A stretch of 41,037 nt of DNA, taken from the NCBI GenBank assembly GCA_018920255.1, contig JAHLMR010000004.1:1-41037 (forward strand), written 5' to 3'. This stretch comes from Candidatus Aenigmatarchaeota archaeon (GTDB taxonomy: Archaea > Aenigmatarchaeota > Aenigmatarchaeia > Aenigmatarchaeales > JAHLMR01). Below, piece after piece: positions 17,375 through 23,981 of the stretch; the first letter of the stretch is position 1, and each line of letters begins with the position of its first letter. The position numbers and the translations under genes are program-made. The notes beneath the pieces were generated by a model. The model made no database searches and was not told where the DNA came from. It was given only the letters and a program-made list of their open reading frames with translations.

Positions 17375-19561
17375 TCACTTTGCTTTTTCAATAGGCTGTT
17401 TAGCTTCCCAATCTTTTTTTGTTATACAACTTGGATCTAAACACATTTTGAATGGTCTTTTTCCTTGTCTTATTATGTAAACTATTGATGTTTTACACTT
17501 TTCACAAACATTTTCTGTTTTTCTTATTTCAGCATTGTTTGGAAGAGGGAAGCCTAACGTGCATATTGGTGTCCATTTTTTATCTTTCCATGAGCATTTA
17601 CATTTTCCTTTTTGTTCTCCACAAATTGGACATTTACATTTACATGCTGACCTAGAATAACCACATTTTATACATTTATTATAATTTGTACAACCTATGA
17701 ATTTCTTTTTTGTTAATGGATTAAAAAGTACTTTTAATGTTCCTCCACATTTTGGACATTTTCCCATATTTATTTTTTCTTCGATAGTTGAAATAATCGC
17801 CTTTCCTAATTCCTTTCCTATTTTTTCTTGATTTTTTTGAAGCTCTTCAACTATTTTTTTCACAACTTTTCTTGCAGAATTTAAAACATCTTTCCTTTCT
17901 TTTCTTTTATTAAAAATATCTTCTAGTTCTTTTTCAAATTTTCTTGTTAATTTTTCATCAACTAAATCTGGAACATACTTTTTAAGTGTTTCTGCAACAG
18001 ATAATCCTAAATCTGTAACTCTTATTGTTTTATCAATTAAATATCCTCTATCATAAAGAGTTTGTAAAATTGCTGCACGAGTTGCACGTGTGCCTAAATT
18101 TCTTTTTTCCATTTCTTTTATTATTGCTGCTTGACTATATCTGGGTGGTGGAGATGTTTCTTTTTCTATTTTTAATATTTTTTCTATTTTTATTTTATCA
18201 TCCTTTTTCATATCAGGAAGAATTATTTCATCAAATTTTGCATATGGACCATAAAATTCTATCCAGCCTTTTTCAATTGTTCTCCTTCCAGATAGTTTAA
18301 AGATATAACCATTAATATCAAGTTTTACGTGAATACCTTCTCTTTTTGCTGGTTTCCAAAATGCAACGAAAAATCTTCTACAAATTAAATCATAAATTTT
18401 TGCAGCAGGACCAGTAAGTTCTTTTGATGGGGGCTCTACTGTTGGATGTATACATTCATGTGCAGGATCTGTCTTTTTACCTTCAACTGGAACTAATTTT
18501 TCAAGTTCTAAAAGTTTTTTACAAATTGGTGCATATTTTTTAATATTAGAAAGAGCAGTTAGTATTTCTTTATAACCAACTGATGCTGGAAGCTTTTCGC
18601 TTGAAGTTCTAGGATAACTTATATATGCACTTGTATAAAGTTTTTGTGCAATTTGCATTGTTTGTTGAGGTGTATAACCAAAAAGTCTATATGCTTCTGT
18701 TTGAAGAGAAGTTATATTAAATGGAACTGGTGGTGATTGTTCATATTCTTTTTTTGTTATCTCCTTTACAATTGCAAATTTTGCGTTTTTAATTTTTTTA
18801 TTTATCTCTTCAGCTTCTTTCTCATTTGTAATTTTTTCCTTTTCAAACTCTGCTTCTATTTTTTTACCATTTACATTAACTATTGCTTGAATAATCCAAT
18901 AAGGAGTTGGTTTAAATTTTTTAATTTCAAGTTCTCTTTCTGCTAATAAACATAAAAGTGGTCCTTGAACTCTTCCTGCTGTTACTAAAGAAAATCTTGC
19001 TCCAGCTTTTTTAACTGCATTTGTAAGTCCCTTTGAAACGTTTATACCATAATAAAAATCTAATTCATGCCTTGCCAAGCCAGATTCTATATTTTGCCAA
19101 TCTAAATGCGGAAGTATGTTTTCATATGATTTTATCAAATCTGGTTTTGCTAATGTACTAAATTGCATTCTTTTTGCATCTTTTGCACCACAAATAAATC
19201 TAAGTATATTATATCCTATTACAGAACCTTCATTATCAAAATCACATGCTATTATAAAATCATTGCATTTTTTGGCTACTTCTTCCATAGATTTAAAATA
19301 TTTTTCAGTGAATTTTGATGCCTTTCTTATTGCATATGATGGCTCCCATTTAACATCAAAAACAGGAAACTGCTTTCCATCTGCAGCTAAATTAAATAAA
19401 TGACCAACAGCTGGTGCAGCAATAAATTTTTTTCCATCTCTTAAAAATTCATAATACTCAACACCATAAGAAGTTGTTTTTTTCTTTAATTCTCTTTCAG
19501 CTAATGCTTTTGCAATATGCATGCATGCATCAGGTTTTTCTGCAATAATTAAGGTTGTCAT
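17375..19561 (-). CDS. topA: DNA topoisomerase I, type IA
   Basis: 728 aa. N-terminal Toprim domain: TLIIAEKPDACMHIAKAL, then the DFDNEG acidic motif. Type IA core with FSLVTAGRVQGPLL and the catalytic tyrosine in ISYPRTSSEKLP (about residue 315). C-terminal zinc-binding section: CPKCGGTLKV, a Cys-rich CKCGYSRSACKCKCPICG-like block and CEKCKTSIVY...MCLDPSC. It relaxes negatively supercoiled DNA. I start at ATG 19561 with AAGTGAT upstream; upstream in-frame codons extend to 19621 without support. It heads a minus-strand gene series. Confidence 0.93.
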   Translation of the reverse strand: MTTLIIAEKPDACMHIAKALAERELKKKTTSYGVEYYEFLRDGKKFIAAPAVGHLFNLAADGKQFPVFDVKWEPSYAIRKASKFTEKYFKSMEEVAKKCNDFIIACDFDNEGSVIGYNILRFICGAKDAKRMQFSTLAKPDLIKSYENILPHLDWQNIESGLARHELDFYYGINVSKGLTNAVKKAGARFSLVTAGRVQGPLLCLLAERELEIKKFKPTPYWIIQAIVNVNGKKIEAEFEKEKITNEKEAEEINKKIKNAKFAIVKEITKKEYEQSPPVPFNITSLQTEAYRLFGYTPQQTMQIAQKLYTSAYISYPRTSSEKLPASVGYKEILTALSNIKKYAPICKKLLELEKLVPVEGKKTDPAHECIHPTVEPPSKELTGPAAKIYDLICRRFFVAFWKPAKREGIHVKLDINGYIFKLSGRRTIEKGWIEFYGPYAKFDEIILPDMKKDDKIKIEKILKIEKETSPPPRYSQAAIIKEMEKRNLGTRATRAAILQTLYDRGYLIDKTIRVTDLGLSVAETLKKYVPDLVDEKLTRKFEKELEDIFNKRKERKDVLNSARKVVKKIVEELQKNQEKIGKELGKAIISTIEEKINMGKCPKCGGTLKVLFNPLTKKKFIGCTNYNKCIKCGYSRSACKCKCPICGEQKGKCKCSWKDKKWTPICTLGFPLPNNAEIRKTENVCEKCKTSIVYIIRQGKRPFKMCLDPSCITKKDWEAKQPIEKAK

Positions 19562-19667
19562 CTTATCACTTCTATTGTAAATATATAATATATGGTAAAT
19601 ATTTAAAGGTTTATAAGCCACAATTTTTAATAAACAATACTCAATAATTTATTTAAAAGGTGAGATT

Positions 19668-20756
19668 GTGGATATTGAAAGAAAAATTGAGATTATAATG
19701 CGGCCACCAACAGAAGAGATACTTACAATAGAAGAACTTAAGAATTTATTAGAATCAAATCCTCATCCAATAGCATATAATGGTTGGGAGCCATCTGGAC
19801 TTATGCATCTTGGAACTGGTTTAATTTGTGCTTATAAAATGAAAGATTTTATAGAAGCTGGAATAAAATTTAAAGCATATCTTGCAACATGGCATGCATT
19901 TATTAATAATAAGCTTGGGGGAGATATTGAATTAATTAAAAAAGCTGCTTTACATTTTAAACATGGGTGGATAAGCCTTGGTGTGCCTGAAAATAAAATA
20001 GAGTTTATATGGCCAGAAAATGAATATAATGATATAAAATATTGGGAAAAGGTAATAAAAATTTCTAAATTAATGACAATTTCAAGAGCAAAAAGAACGC
20101 TTGAAATAGCTGGAAGAAAAGAAATAGAAGTTAATAAAGTTGCTGACTTTATTTATACTCCTATGCAAGTAGCAGATATTTTTCAATTTAATGTAAATAT
20201 TTGTCAACTAGGAATGGATCAAAGAAAAGCAAACGTTGTAGCAAAAGAGTTAGGTGAATCGCTTGGTTTTTGGAATCCGGTTGCTGTTCATCATCATTTA
20301 TTACAAGGACTTTCTGAGCCACCGGTATGGCCTATTCCTGAAAATATGAAAAAAGAGATTTTAATTTCAATTAAAATGTCAAAAAGTAAACCGAAAACTT
20401 GTATTTTTATTTATGATTCTCCTGAAGAAATTAAAGAAAAAGTAAAAAGAGCTTTTTGTCCAGAAAAAATAATTGAATTTAATCCTATTATAGATATATG
20501 TAAACATATAATTTTTAGAGAAAGAAACGAAATTATAATAGAAAGACCACAAAAATATGGAGGTAGGTTAGAAATACAAAGTTTTGAAGAGTTATGTAAA
20601 GTGTATAGAGATGGAAAACTTCATCCATTGGATCTTAAAAATGCTGTTACAGAAATTTTAATAGAAATTTTAGAACCTTCAAGAAAATATTTTCAAGAGA
20701 ATAGGGAAGCAAAAGAAACATTAGAAATTTTAAAAAAAGCTACAATAACAAGATGA
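19668..20756 (+). CDS. tyrS: Tyrosyl-tRNA synthetase
   Basis: 362 aa class I synthetase of the archaeal/eukaryotic TyrRS type. The HIGH-equivalent is PSGLMHLGTG (about 42-51), and the KMSKS loop is intact in IKMSKSKPKTCIFI. YTPMQVADIF and QLGMDQRKANV form the tyrosine/ATP pocket. The start is GTG 19668 with AAGGTGA upstream. The serS start is 4 nt downstream, so they are cotranscribed. It charges tRNA-Tyr. Confidence 0.92.
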   Translation: MDIERKIEIIMRPPTEEILTIEELKNLLESNPHPIAYNGWEPSGLMHLGTGLICAYKMKDFIEAGIKFKAYLATWHAFINNKLGGDIELIKKAALHFKHGWISLGVPENKIEFIWPENEYNDIKYWEKVIKISKLMTISRAKRTLEIAGRKEIEVNKVADFIYTPMQVADIFQFNVNICQLGMDQRKANVVAKELGESLGFWNPVAVHHHLLQGLSEPPVWPIPENMKKEILISIKMSKSKPKTCIFIYDSPEEIKEKVKRAFCPEKIIEFNPIIDICKHIIFRERNEIIIERPQKYGGRLEIQSFEELCKVYRDGKLHPLDLKNAVTEILIEILEPSRKYFQENREAKETLEILKKATITR

Positions 20757-20760
20757 TGCT

Positions 20761-22050
20761 ATGCTTGATATTAAATTAATAAGAGAAAATCCGGAGATTA
20801 TAAAAGAAAATTTAAGAAAAAGAGGAGATAAAGAAAAAGAAAAACTTCTCGATAGAGTCATAGAGCTTGATAAACATTGGAGAATGAATATTAAAGAATT
20901 AAATGAATTAAGAATGAGAAGAAATAAAATTTCAGAAGAAATAGCAAAAGCAAAAAAAGAAAAGAAGGACATAAAAGAACTTTTAGAAATCGCATCACAA
21001 ATTCCTGAAAGAATTAAAATAATAGAAGAAGAAATTAGAAAGCAAGAAAGTGAAATACGAGAAATTTTAATGAGACTTCCTAATCTTTTACATGAATCTG
21101 TACCAATAGGTAAAGATGATTCTGAAAATGTTGAAATAAGAAAGTTTGGAAAAATACCTAAGTTTGATTTTGAACCAAAACACCACCAAGATATTGCAGA
21201 AAAAATTTGTGGAATAGATATGGAAAGAGCAGCAAAAATTTCTGGTGCAAGATTTTATTTTCTTAAAAATCCATTAGTAAGATTAAATTTTGCTATTTTA
21301 AACTATGCTCTTGATTTTATTTCTAAAAAAGGCTTTGAAATTTATCAACCACCATTTATGATAAATCGTACATCTTGTGAAGGTGTTATTGAATTTGAAG
21401 CTTTTGAAAATATGATATATAAAATAGAGAATGAAGATCTTTTTTTAATTGCAACATCTGAGCATCCATTAATTTCAATGTTTTCTGGAGAAACATTTTT
21501 AGAAAAAGAATTACCAAAATTTATTGCAGGAGTTTCTCCGTGTTTTAGAAAAGAAGCTGGAACGCATGGGAAAGATGAAAAGGGTATTTTTAGAGTACAT
21601 CAGTTTGAAAAAGTTGAACAGGTTGCTATTTGTAAACCTGAAGATTCTTGGGATATTCATGAAAAATTATTAAATAATGCTGAAGAATTTTTTAAAAGTT
21701 TAGAAATACCCTTTAGAGTTGTTAATATTTGTACAGGAGATATAGGAAGTGTGGCTGCTAAAAAATATGATATAGAAGCATGGATGCCTGCGCAGGGTAA
21801 ATATAGAGAGGTTGTAAGCTGCTCTAATTGTACTGATTATCAAGCAAGGAGATTAAATATAAAATGGAGAAAAAAAGAAGGTGCTGCACCTGAAGGTTTT
21901 GTACATACATTAAATTCAACTTTAGTTGCAACAGAAAGATTAATAGTTGCAATTTTAGAAAACTTTCAAAATAAAGACGGGTCTGTAAGCATTCCAAAAA
22001 TACTTCAACCATATATGAATGGTATTAAAAAAATAGGTCCAACATCTTAA
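20761..22050 (+). CDS. serS: Seryl-tRNA synthetase
   Basis: 429 aa class II synthetase. The N-terminal coiled-coil arm spans about 25-105, rich in E, K and R, and binds the long variable arm of tRNA-Ser. The catalytic part has motif 2 (SPCFRKEAGTHGKDEKGIFRVHQFEKVEQ) and motif 3 (TLNSTLVATERLIVAIL). This is the standard (not methanogen-type) SerRS. One substrate, tRNA-Ser(GCU), is encoded in this window. It lies between tyrS and rps17e in one operon. Confidence 0.96.
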   Translation: MLDIKLIRENPEIIKENLRKRGDKEKEKLLDRVIELDKHWRMNIKELNELRMRRNKISEEIAKAKKEKKDIKELLEIASQIPERIKIIEEEIRKQESEIREILMRLPNLLHESVPIGKDDSENVEIRKFGKIPKFDFEPKHHQDIAEKICGIDMERAAKISGARFYFLKNPLVRLNFAILNYALDFISKKGFEIYQPPFMINRTSCEGVIEFEAFENMIYKIENEDLFLIATSEHPLISMFSGETFLEKELPKFIAGVSPCFRKEAGTHGKDEKGIFRVHQFEKVEQVAICKPEDSWDIHEKLLNNAEEFFKSLEIPFRVVNICTGDIGSVAAKKYDIEAWMPAQGKYREVVSCSNCTDYQARRLNIKWRKKEGAAPEGFVHTLNSTLVATERLIVAILENFQNKDGSVSIPKILQPYMNGIKKIGPTS

Positions 22051-22095
22051 TCTTTAAATATTTTATAAGATTCAAAATTTTAAAAGGAGATGTTT

Positions 22096-22284
22096 ATGGG
22101 TAGAATAAAAACAACATGGATAAAAAATATTTCAAAAGAATTGATTAAAAAATATCCTGATAAATTTACAGATAACTTTGAGCAAAATAGTAAATTTTTA
22201 TCTGAATTAAATTTATTTACAAGTAAAAAAATAAAAAATAAGGTTTGCGGATATATAAAAAAGTTAAAATCTAAGAGTATTTAA
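22096..22284 (+). CDS. rps17e: Small ribosomal subunit protein eS17
   Basis: 62 aa: MGRIKTTWIKNISKELIKKYPDKF then SKKIKNKVCGYIKKLK, diagnostic of eS17. The start at 22096 is chosen because GGAG at 22086-22089 then has 6-nt spacing; an in-frame ATG at 22090 is too close. It ends in a TTAA shared with the convergent Cas4-like gene, and is probably the last gene of tyrS-serS-rps17e. Confidence 0.92.
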   Translation: MGRIKTTWIKNISKELIKKYPDKFTDNFEQNSKFLSELNLFTSKKIKNKVCGYIKKLKSKSI

Positions 22285-22940
22285 CATTCGTTTTTTTCGC
22301 ATTTTTCTTTATATTCACAATAATTACACATCCATAAATTTTTTGGATTTTCTTTTGCTTCTGGTGGAGGAAGTTTTCTTTCAGTAAGAAAATTATTAAT
22401 TTTTTTAAATCTTTCTATGATTCTTTCTGCATCTTCTTTATTATATTTTATTTCATATGCTTTTGTTTTAAGATTTGTTTTATCAACATAAAGAATAATA
22501 CCATCTTGAATTTTTGTAATATGCATATAAAGTTGAAGTTGGTCGATGTTATGTTTCTGTGCATCATTTATATAAAAAAGATTTTTTGCTGATTTTACCT
22601 CAACTAAATAAATTTTATTATTTGCTTTTATTTGAATTATATTATCAACTCTTCCAGAAATTTCTATTCCGTCTACTTCTAATTTTATAGGAAGTTCTGA
22701 GTTTAATAAAATGATATCTGGATTTTTTTCAGATTTTAAAACATTTACAATAAAATCATGAATTATATTTCCTACTTCAAATATTTTTGATAAATCAGGA
22801 TGTATATCCTGAGGATATACATAATTATACCAAACTTTTCTCATACATAACCCTGCATCAGAAGGATAGTATTTTCCTATTCCTCTAATTTTCTTTTCCT
22901 TTTTAATATAATTGTCTATTAGTAAATTGAAATCAATCAT
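22281..22940 (-). CDS. Cas4/RecB-like PD-(D/E)XK nuclease with Fe-S cysteines
   Basis: 219 aa. Residues run in Cas4/AddB order: first cluster Cys in GLCMRKVWYNY (about 31), His in GNIIHDFI, Asp in SGRVDNII, catalytic EVK in LVEVKSAKN, the QLQLYM helix, and the remaining cysteines in CNYCEYKEKC near the C-terminus. This predicts a Fe-S-stabilised 5'-3' exonuclease. No CRISPR array or cas1/cas2 gene is in the window, so it is probably a solo Cas4-like repair nuclease. AAGTGA precedes the ATG. It begins 12 nt after the 3' end of tRNA-Leu, so it may be transcribed through from the tRNA. Confidence 0.8.
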   Translation of the reverse strand: MIDFNLLIDNYIKKEKKIRGIGKYYPSDAGLCMRKVWYNYVYPQDIHPDLSKIFEVGNIIHDFIVNVLKSEKNPDIILLNSELPIKLEVDGIEISGRVDNIIQIKANNKIYLVEVKSAKNLFYINDAQKHNIDQLQLYMHITKIQDGIILYVDKTNLKTKAYEIKYNKEDAERIIERFKKINNFLTERKLPPPEAKENPKNLWMCNYCEYKEKCEKNEC

Positions 22941-22969
22941 AATTTTTCACTTTGGTGCGGGAGGCAGGA

Positions 22970-23022
22970 TTTTCAAAATTTGTCTTTCTTGATGAACCTT
23001 CTTTCTTTAAGAAAGAAGGTTC
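22970..23022 (-). other. tRNA-Leu intron 2 in the T-loop (position 59/60)
   Basis: 53 nt inserted between A59 and U60. Exon UUCA (54-57) pairs perfectly with UGAA at the intron end, with 3-nt bulges AAG and AAU, a textbook bulge-helix-bulge. Within the intron, GAACCTTCTTTCT and AGAAAGAAGGTTC form a perfect 13-bp hairpin (22994-23022). Confidence 0.85.
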
Positions 23023-23054
23023 TTTGAACCTGCGAACTCACTAAGAGACGGGAT

Positions 23055-23087
23055 TTCTTATCATCGAAATTCTCAAAACTCAATATT
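23055..23087 (-). other. tRNA-Leu intron 1 at canonical position 37/38
   Basis: 33 nt between G37 (23088) and A38 (23054). Exon CUCA can pair with UAAG at the intron end with one C-A mismatch, flanked by 3-nt bulges AGA and AAA, a relaxed bulge-helix-bulge. The intron also contains UUGAG, complementary to the anticodon-loop CUCAA. Boundaries may shift by 1-2 A. Confidence 0.75.
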
Positions 23088-23134
23088 CTTGAGTCCCGCG
23101 CCTTTGACCTGGCTAGGCGACTCCCGCAGGTAAT

Positions 23135-23148
23135 AAAAATATTTAGAT
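23135..23148 (-). promoter_or_regulatory. TATA-like promoter of tRNA-Leu
   Basis: On the minus strand, CTAAATATTTTTA lies about 10-20 nt before the mature 5' end, the strongest TATA-like element upstream of the gene. Confidence 0.35.
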
Positions 23149-23169
23149 TTTGAAGAAATAAAAATATTA

Positions 23170-23189
23170 AGGAAGCAAAAATGCTTCCT
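23170..23189 (-). terminator. Hairpin after histone-fold gene, possible terminator
   Basis: AGGAAGCA and TGCTTCCT form an 8-bp stem with an AAAA loop, 10 nt after the stop codon at 23199. On the minus strand it is followed by the T-rich TTAATATTTTTATTT. A terminator or 3'-end stabiliser is likely. Confidence 0.4.
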
Positions 23190-23198
23190 ATTAAAATT

Positions 23199-23363
23199 TT
23201 ATAAATCTGCTGGTCTTATTGTTGCTCTTCCATTTTTCTTTGCTCTTTCAGCAGCCTTTTTTACTAATTCAACAACTGCTTTATCTAATGCATCAGCAAA
23301 ATCTCCACTAAATCTCATACCTTTAACCAATTCTTTAACTTTACTTTTAACGACTAATGCCAT
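23199..23363 (-). CDS. Small histone-fold protein (DUF1931-like)
   Basis: 54 aa, too short for most ORF filters but with a clear GAGGTGAGAAT ribosome binding site. MALVVKSKVKELVKGMRFSG, DFADALDKAVVELVKKAAERA and the C-terminal KKNGRATIRPADL follow the helix-loop-helix order of archaeal histone-fold proteins; the ending resembles the NGRKTVMPRDL tail of the DUF1931 family. It may bind DNA as a dimer or modulate chromatin. It sits between tRNA-Glu and tRNA-Leu on the same strand. Confidence 0.8.
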   Translation of the reverse strand: MALVVKSKVKELVKGMRFSGDFADALDKAVVELVKKAAERAKKNGRATIRPADL

Positions 23364-23412
23364 ATTCTCACCTCAATTTTAAATTAAAGCTTATTTTATT
23401 TAATATTTTTCT

Positions 23413-23550
23413 TTATTTATAAATACTGTTTTTCTCAGAAGTTTTAGGAGTTATTTCACAAGTACCATCAATTCCAATCTTATAGTTTATTTCACCATAT
23501 GCGGTTTCAATTTTTTCTATATATTTTTTTATTTTTTCAATTAATCCCAT
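23413..23550 (-). CDS. Hypothetical 45-aa protein
   Basis: Begins MGLIEKIKKYIEKIETAYGEINYKIG and ends TCEITPKTSEKNS. The start at ATG 23550 avoids overlap with tRNA-Glu, which an upstream in-frame start would cause. No ribosome binding site is visible; it could be leaderless from an AT-rich sequence just downstream of tRNA-Glu. An amphipathic helix followed by short strands is suggested. Unrecognised, and it may not be a real gene. Confidence 0.4.
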   Translation of the reverse strand: MGLIEKIKKYIEKIETAYGEINYKIGIDGTCEITPKTSEKNSIYK

Positions 23551-23626
23551 TCTATATAATTTAGAATAAAAAAATTTAAAATTATCTATGGTGCCTCCGA
23601 CGGGATTTGGACCCGTGTCGGCGGCT

Positions 23627-23667
23627 TTCTTCACTTTCATAGCAAAAGCTCAAATCTTTCGTAAGTA
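23627..23667 (-). other. tRNA-Glu intron at 37/38
   Basis: 41 nt between G37 (23668) and A38 (23626). Exon CUUU (32-35) pairs with GAAG at the intron end (one G-U) between bulges CGU and AAA, a good bulge-helix-bulge. The intron also starts with a mirror copy of the anticodon loop (CUUUCG/CGAAAG). Confidence 0.85.
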
Positions 23668-23684
23668 CGAAAGGCCGCTATCCT

Positions 23685-23695
23685 TTCGGCATTTT
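23685..23695 (-). other. tRNA-Glu 11-nt D-loop micro-intron (before A21)
   Basis: Exon CGGU pairs with GCCG at the intron end, followed by a 3-nt bulge AAA; the 5' side is a 7-nt loop CAAAAAU (bulge-helix-loop). Cutting two nt into each unpaired segment removes AAAAUGCCGAA and restores a standard D-loop. Confidence 0.65.
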
Positions 23696-23794
23696 TGACC
23701 GGACTAGACGACGGAGGCTTTTTGATTAATTATTTTTTAAATATATTTAAAATTTTAGTGGGCCGTGACAGATTCGAACTGTCGATCTTCACCG

Positions 23795-23810
23795 TTCCCA
23801 ATTTTATTTA
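23795..23810 (-). other. tRNA-Val 16-nt intron at 37/38
   Basis: TAAATAAAATTGGGAA between A37 and C38. The possible central helix, exon AUCA with UGGG, has three of four pairs, flanked by 3-nt bulges CAU and AAC; it is a relaxed motif and among the shorter plausible introns. Confidence 0.7.
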
Positions 23811-23827
23811 TGTGATGGTGACGTCAT

Positions 23828-23839
23828 TGCGGCTTTTTG
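23828..23839 (-). other. tRNA-Val 12-nt D-loop micro-intron (before A21)
   Basis: Same design as in tRNA-Glu: exon CGGU, loop AACAAAAA, GCCG, then bulge CAA. Removing CAAAAAGCCGCA leaves a normal D-loop with G18-G19. Confidence 0.65.
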
Positions 23840-23862
23840 TTACCGCTAGACCAACGGCCCTT

Positions 23863-23958
23863 TTAAGCTGTTGTTATTGCAAAATAACCTAATATTATTG
23901 CTATTAGCAATAATATTATTGCTATAATTAATTTTTTTGGATCTTTTAATTTTGGCAT
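23863..23958 (-). CDS. 31-aa single-span membrane microprotein between tRNA genes
   Basis: MPKLKDPKKLIIAIILLL then IAIILGYFAITTA: a basic N-terminus followed by one hydrophobic helix. AAAAGGAGGTTATATT gives one of the strongest Shine-Dalgarno sites in the window. It fits exactly between tRNA-Ser (ends 23982) and tRNA-Val (starts 23860), 2 nt from the latter. I do not recognise the family; a small membrane subunit or regulatory microprotein is possible. Its reality is supported mainly by the ribosome binding site and the Lys-flanked membrane helix. Confidence 0.6.
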   Translation of the reverse strand: MPKLKDPKKLIIAIILLLIAIILGYFAITTA

Positions 23959-23981
23959 AATATAACCTCCTTTTATATTAA

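Larger units (their letters stand above)
22953..23127 (-). tRNA. tRNA-Leu(CAA) with two introns (37/38 and 59/60)
   Basis: Acceptor GCGGGAG (23127-23121) pairs with CTCCCGC; discriminator A is followed by an encoded CCA (22953-22955). D-arm GCCTAGCCAGGTCAAAGGC, anticodon stem CGGGA/TCCCG, anticodon CAA at 23091-23089, class II variable arm TCTCTTAGTGAGTTC, and T-stem GCAGG/CCTGC. The coding sequence is broken twice: 33 nt after position 37, and 53 nt inside the T-loop between 59 and 60. After removing both, the tRNA is 86 nt without CCA and every arm is regular, with T-loop TTCAAAT. A TATA-like TAAATATTTTTA lies just upstream on this strand. Confidence 0.93.
23589..23718 (-). tRNA. tRNA-Glu(UUC) with D-loop micro-intron and 37/38 intron
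   Basis: Acceptor GCCTCCG (23718-23712) pairs with CGGAGGC; discriminator A and CCA are encoded (23589-23592). Anticodon stem GCGGC/GCCGC, anticodon TTC at 23671-23669, T-stem ACGGG/CCCGT. A 41-nt intron follows G37, and about 11 extra nt sit in the D-loop. After removal of both, the D-arm reads GTCTAGTCCGGTCAAGGAT, almost the usual archaeal tRNA-Glu D-arm. The T-loop is TCCAAAT: position 55, normally U (pseudouridine), is C. A TATA-like ATATATTTAAAAAA lies upstream (23731-23746). Confidence 0.92.
23759..23860 (-). tRNA. tRNA-Val(CAC) with D-loop micro-intron and 16-nt 37/38 intron
   Basis: Acceptor GGGCCGT (23860-23854) pairs with ACGGCCC; discriminator A at 23759, and CCA is not encoded. 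D-stem GTC/GAC, anticodon stem TCACC/GGTGA, anticodon CAC at 23814-23812, T-stem GACAG/CTGTC with loop TTCGAAT. A 16-nt intron follows A37, and about 12 extra nt lie in the D-loop. With both removed, the D-loop is AGCGGTAAAT and the anticodon loop is ATCACAC. Identity as Val rests on the anticodon and overall similarity to archaeal tRNA-Val. Confidence 0.88.

Noticed and set aside
18025-18300. Plus-strand Leu/Phe-rich frames opposite topA and rpoB
   Set aside because: Low-complexity hydrophobic translations of the antisense of AT-rich coding DNA.
22281-22940. CRISPR-Cas locus
   Set aside because: No repeat array, cas1 or cas2 is present; the Cas4-like gene is alone.
22994-23022. Perfect 13-bp hairpin as a transcription terminator
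   Set aside because: It lies inside the T-loop intron of tRNA-Leu, between exons needed for the mature tRNA; no T run follows.
23695-23892. Plus-strand 65-aa reading frame
   Set aside because: It is antisense to tRNA-Glu and tRNA-Val and its composition reflects the tRNA sequences.
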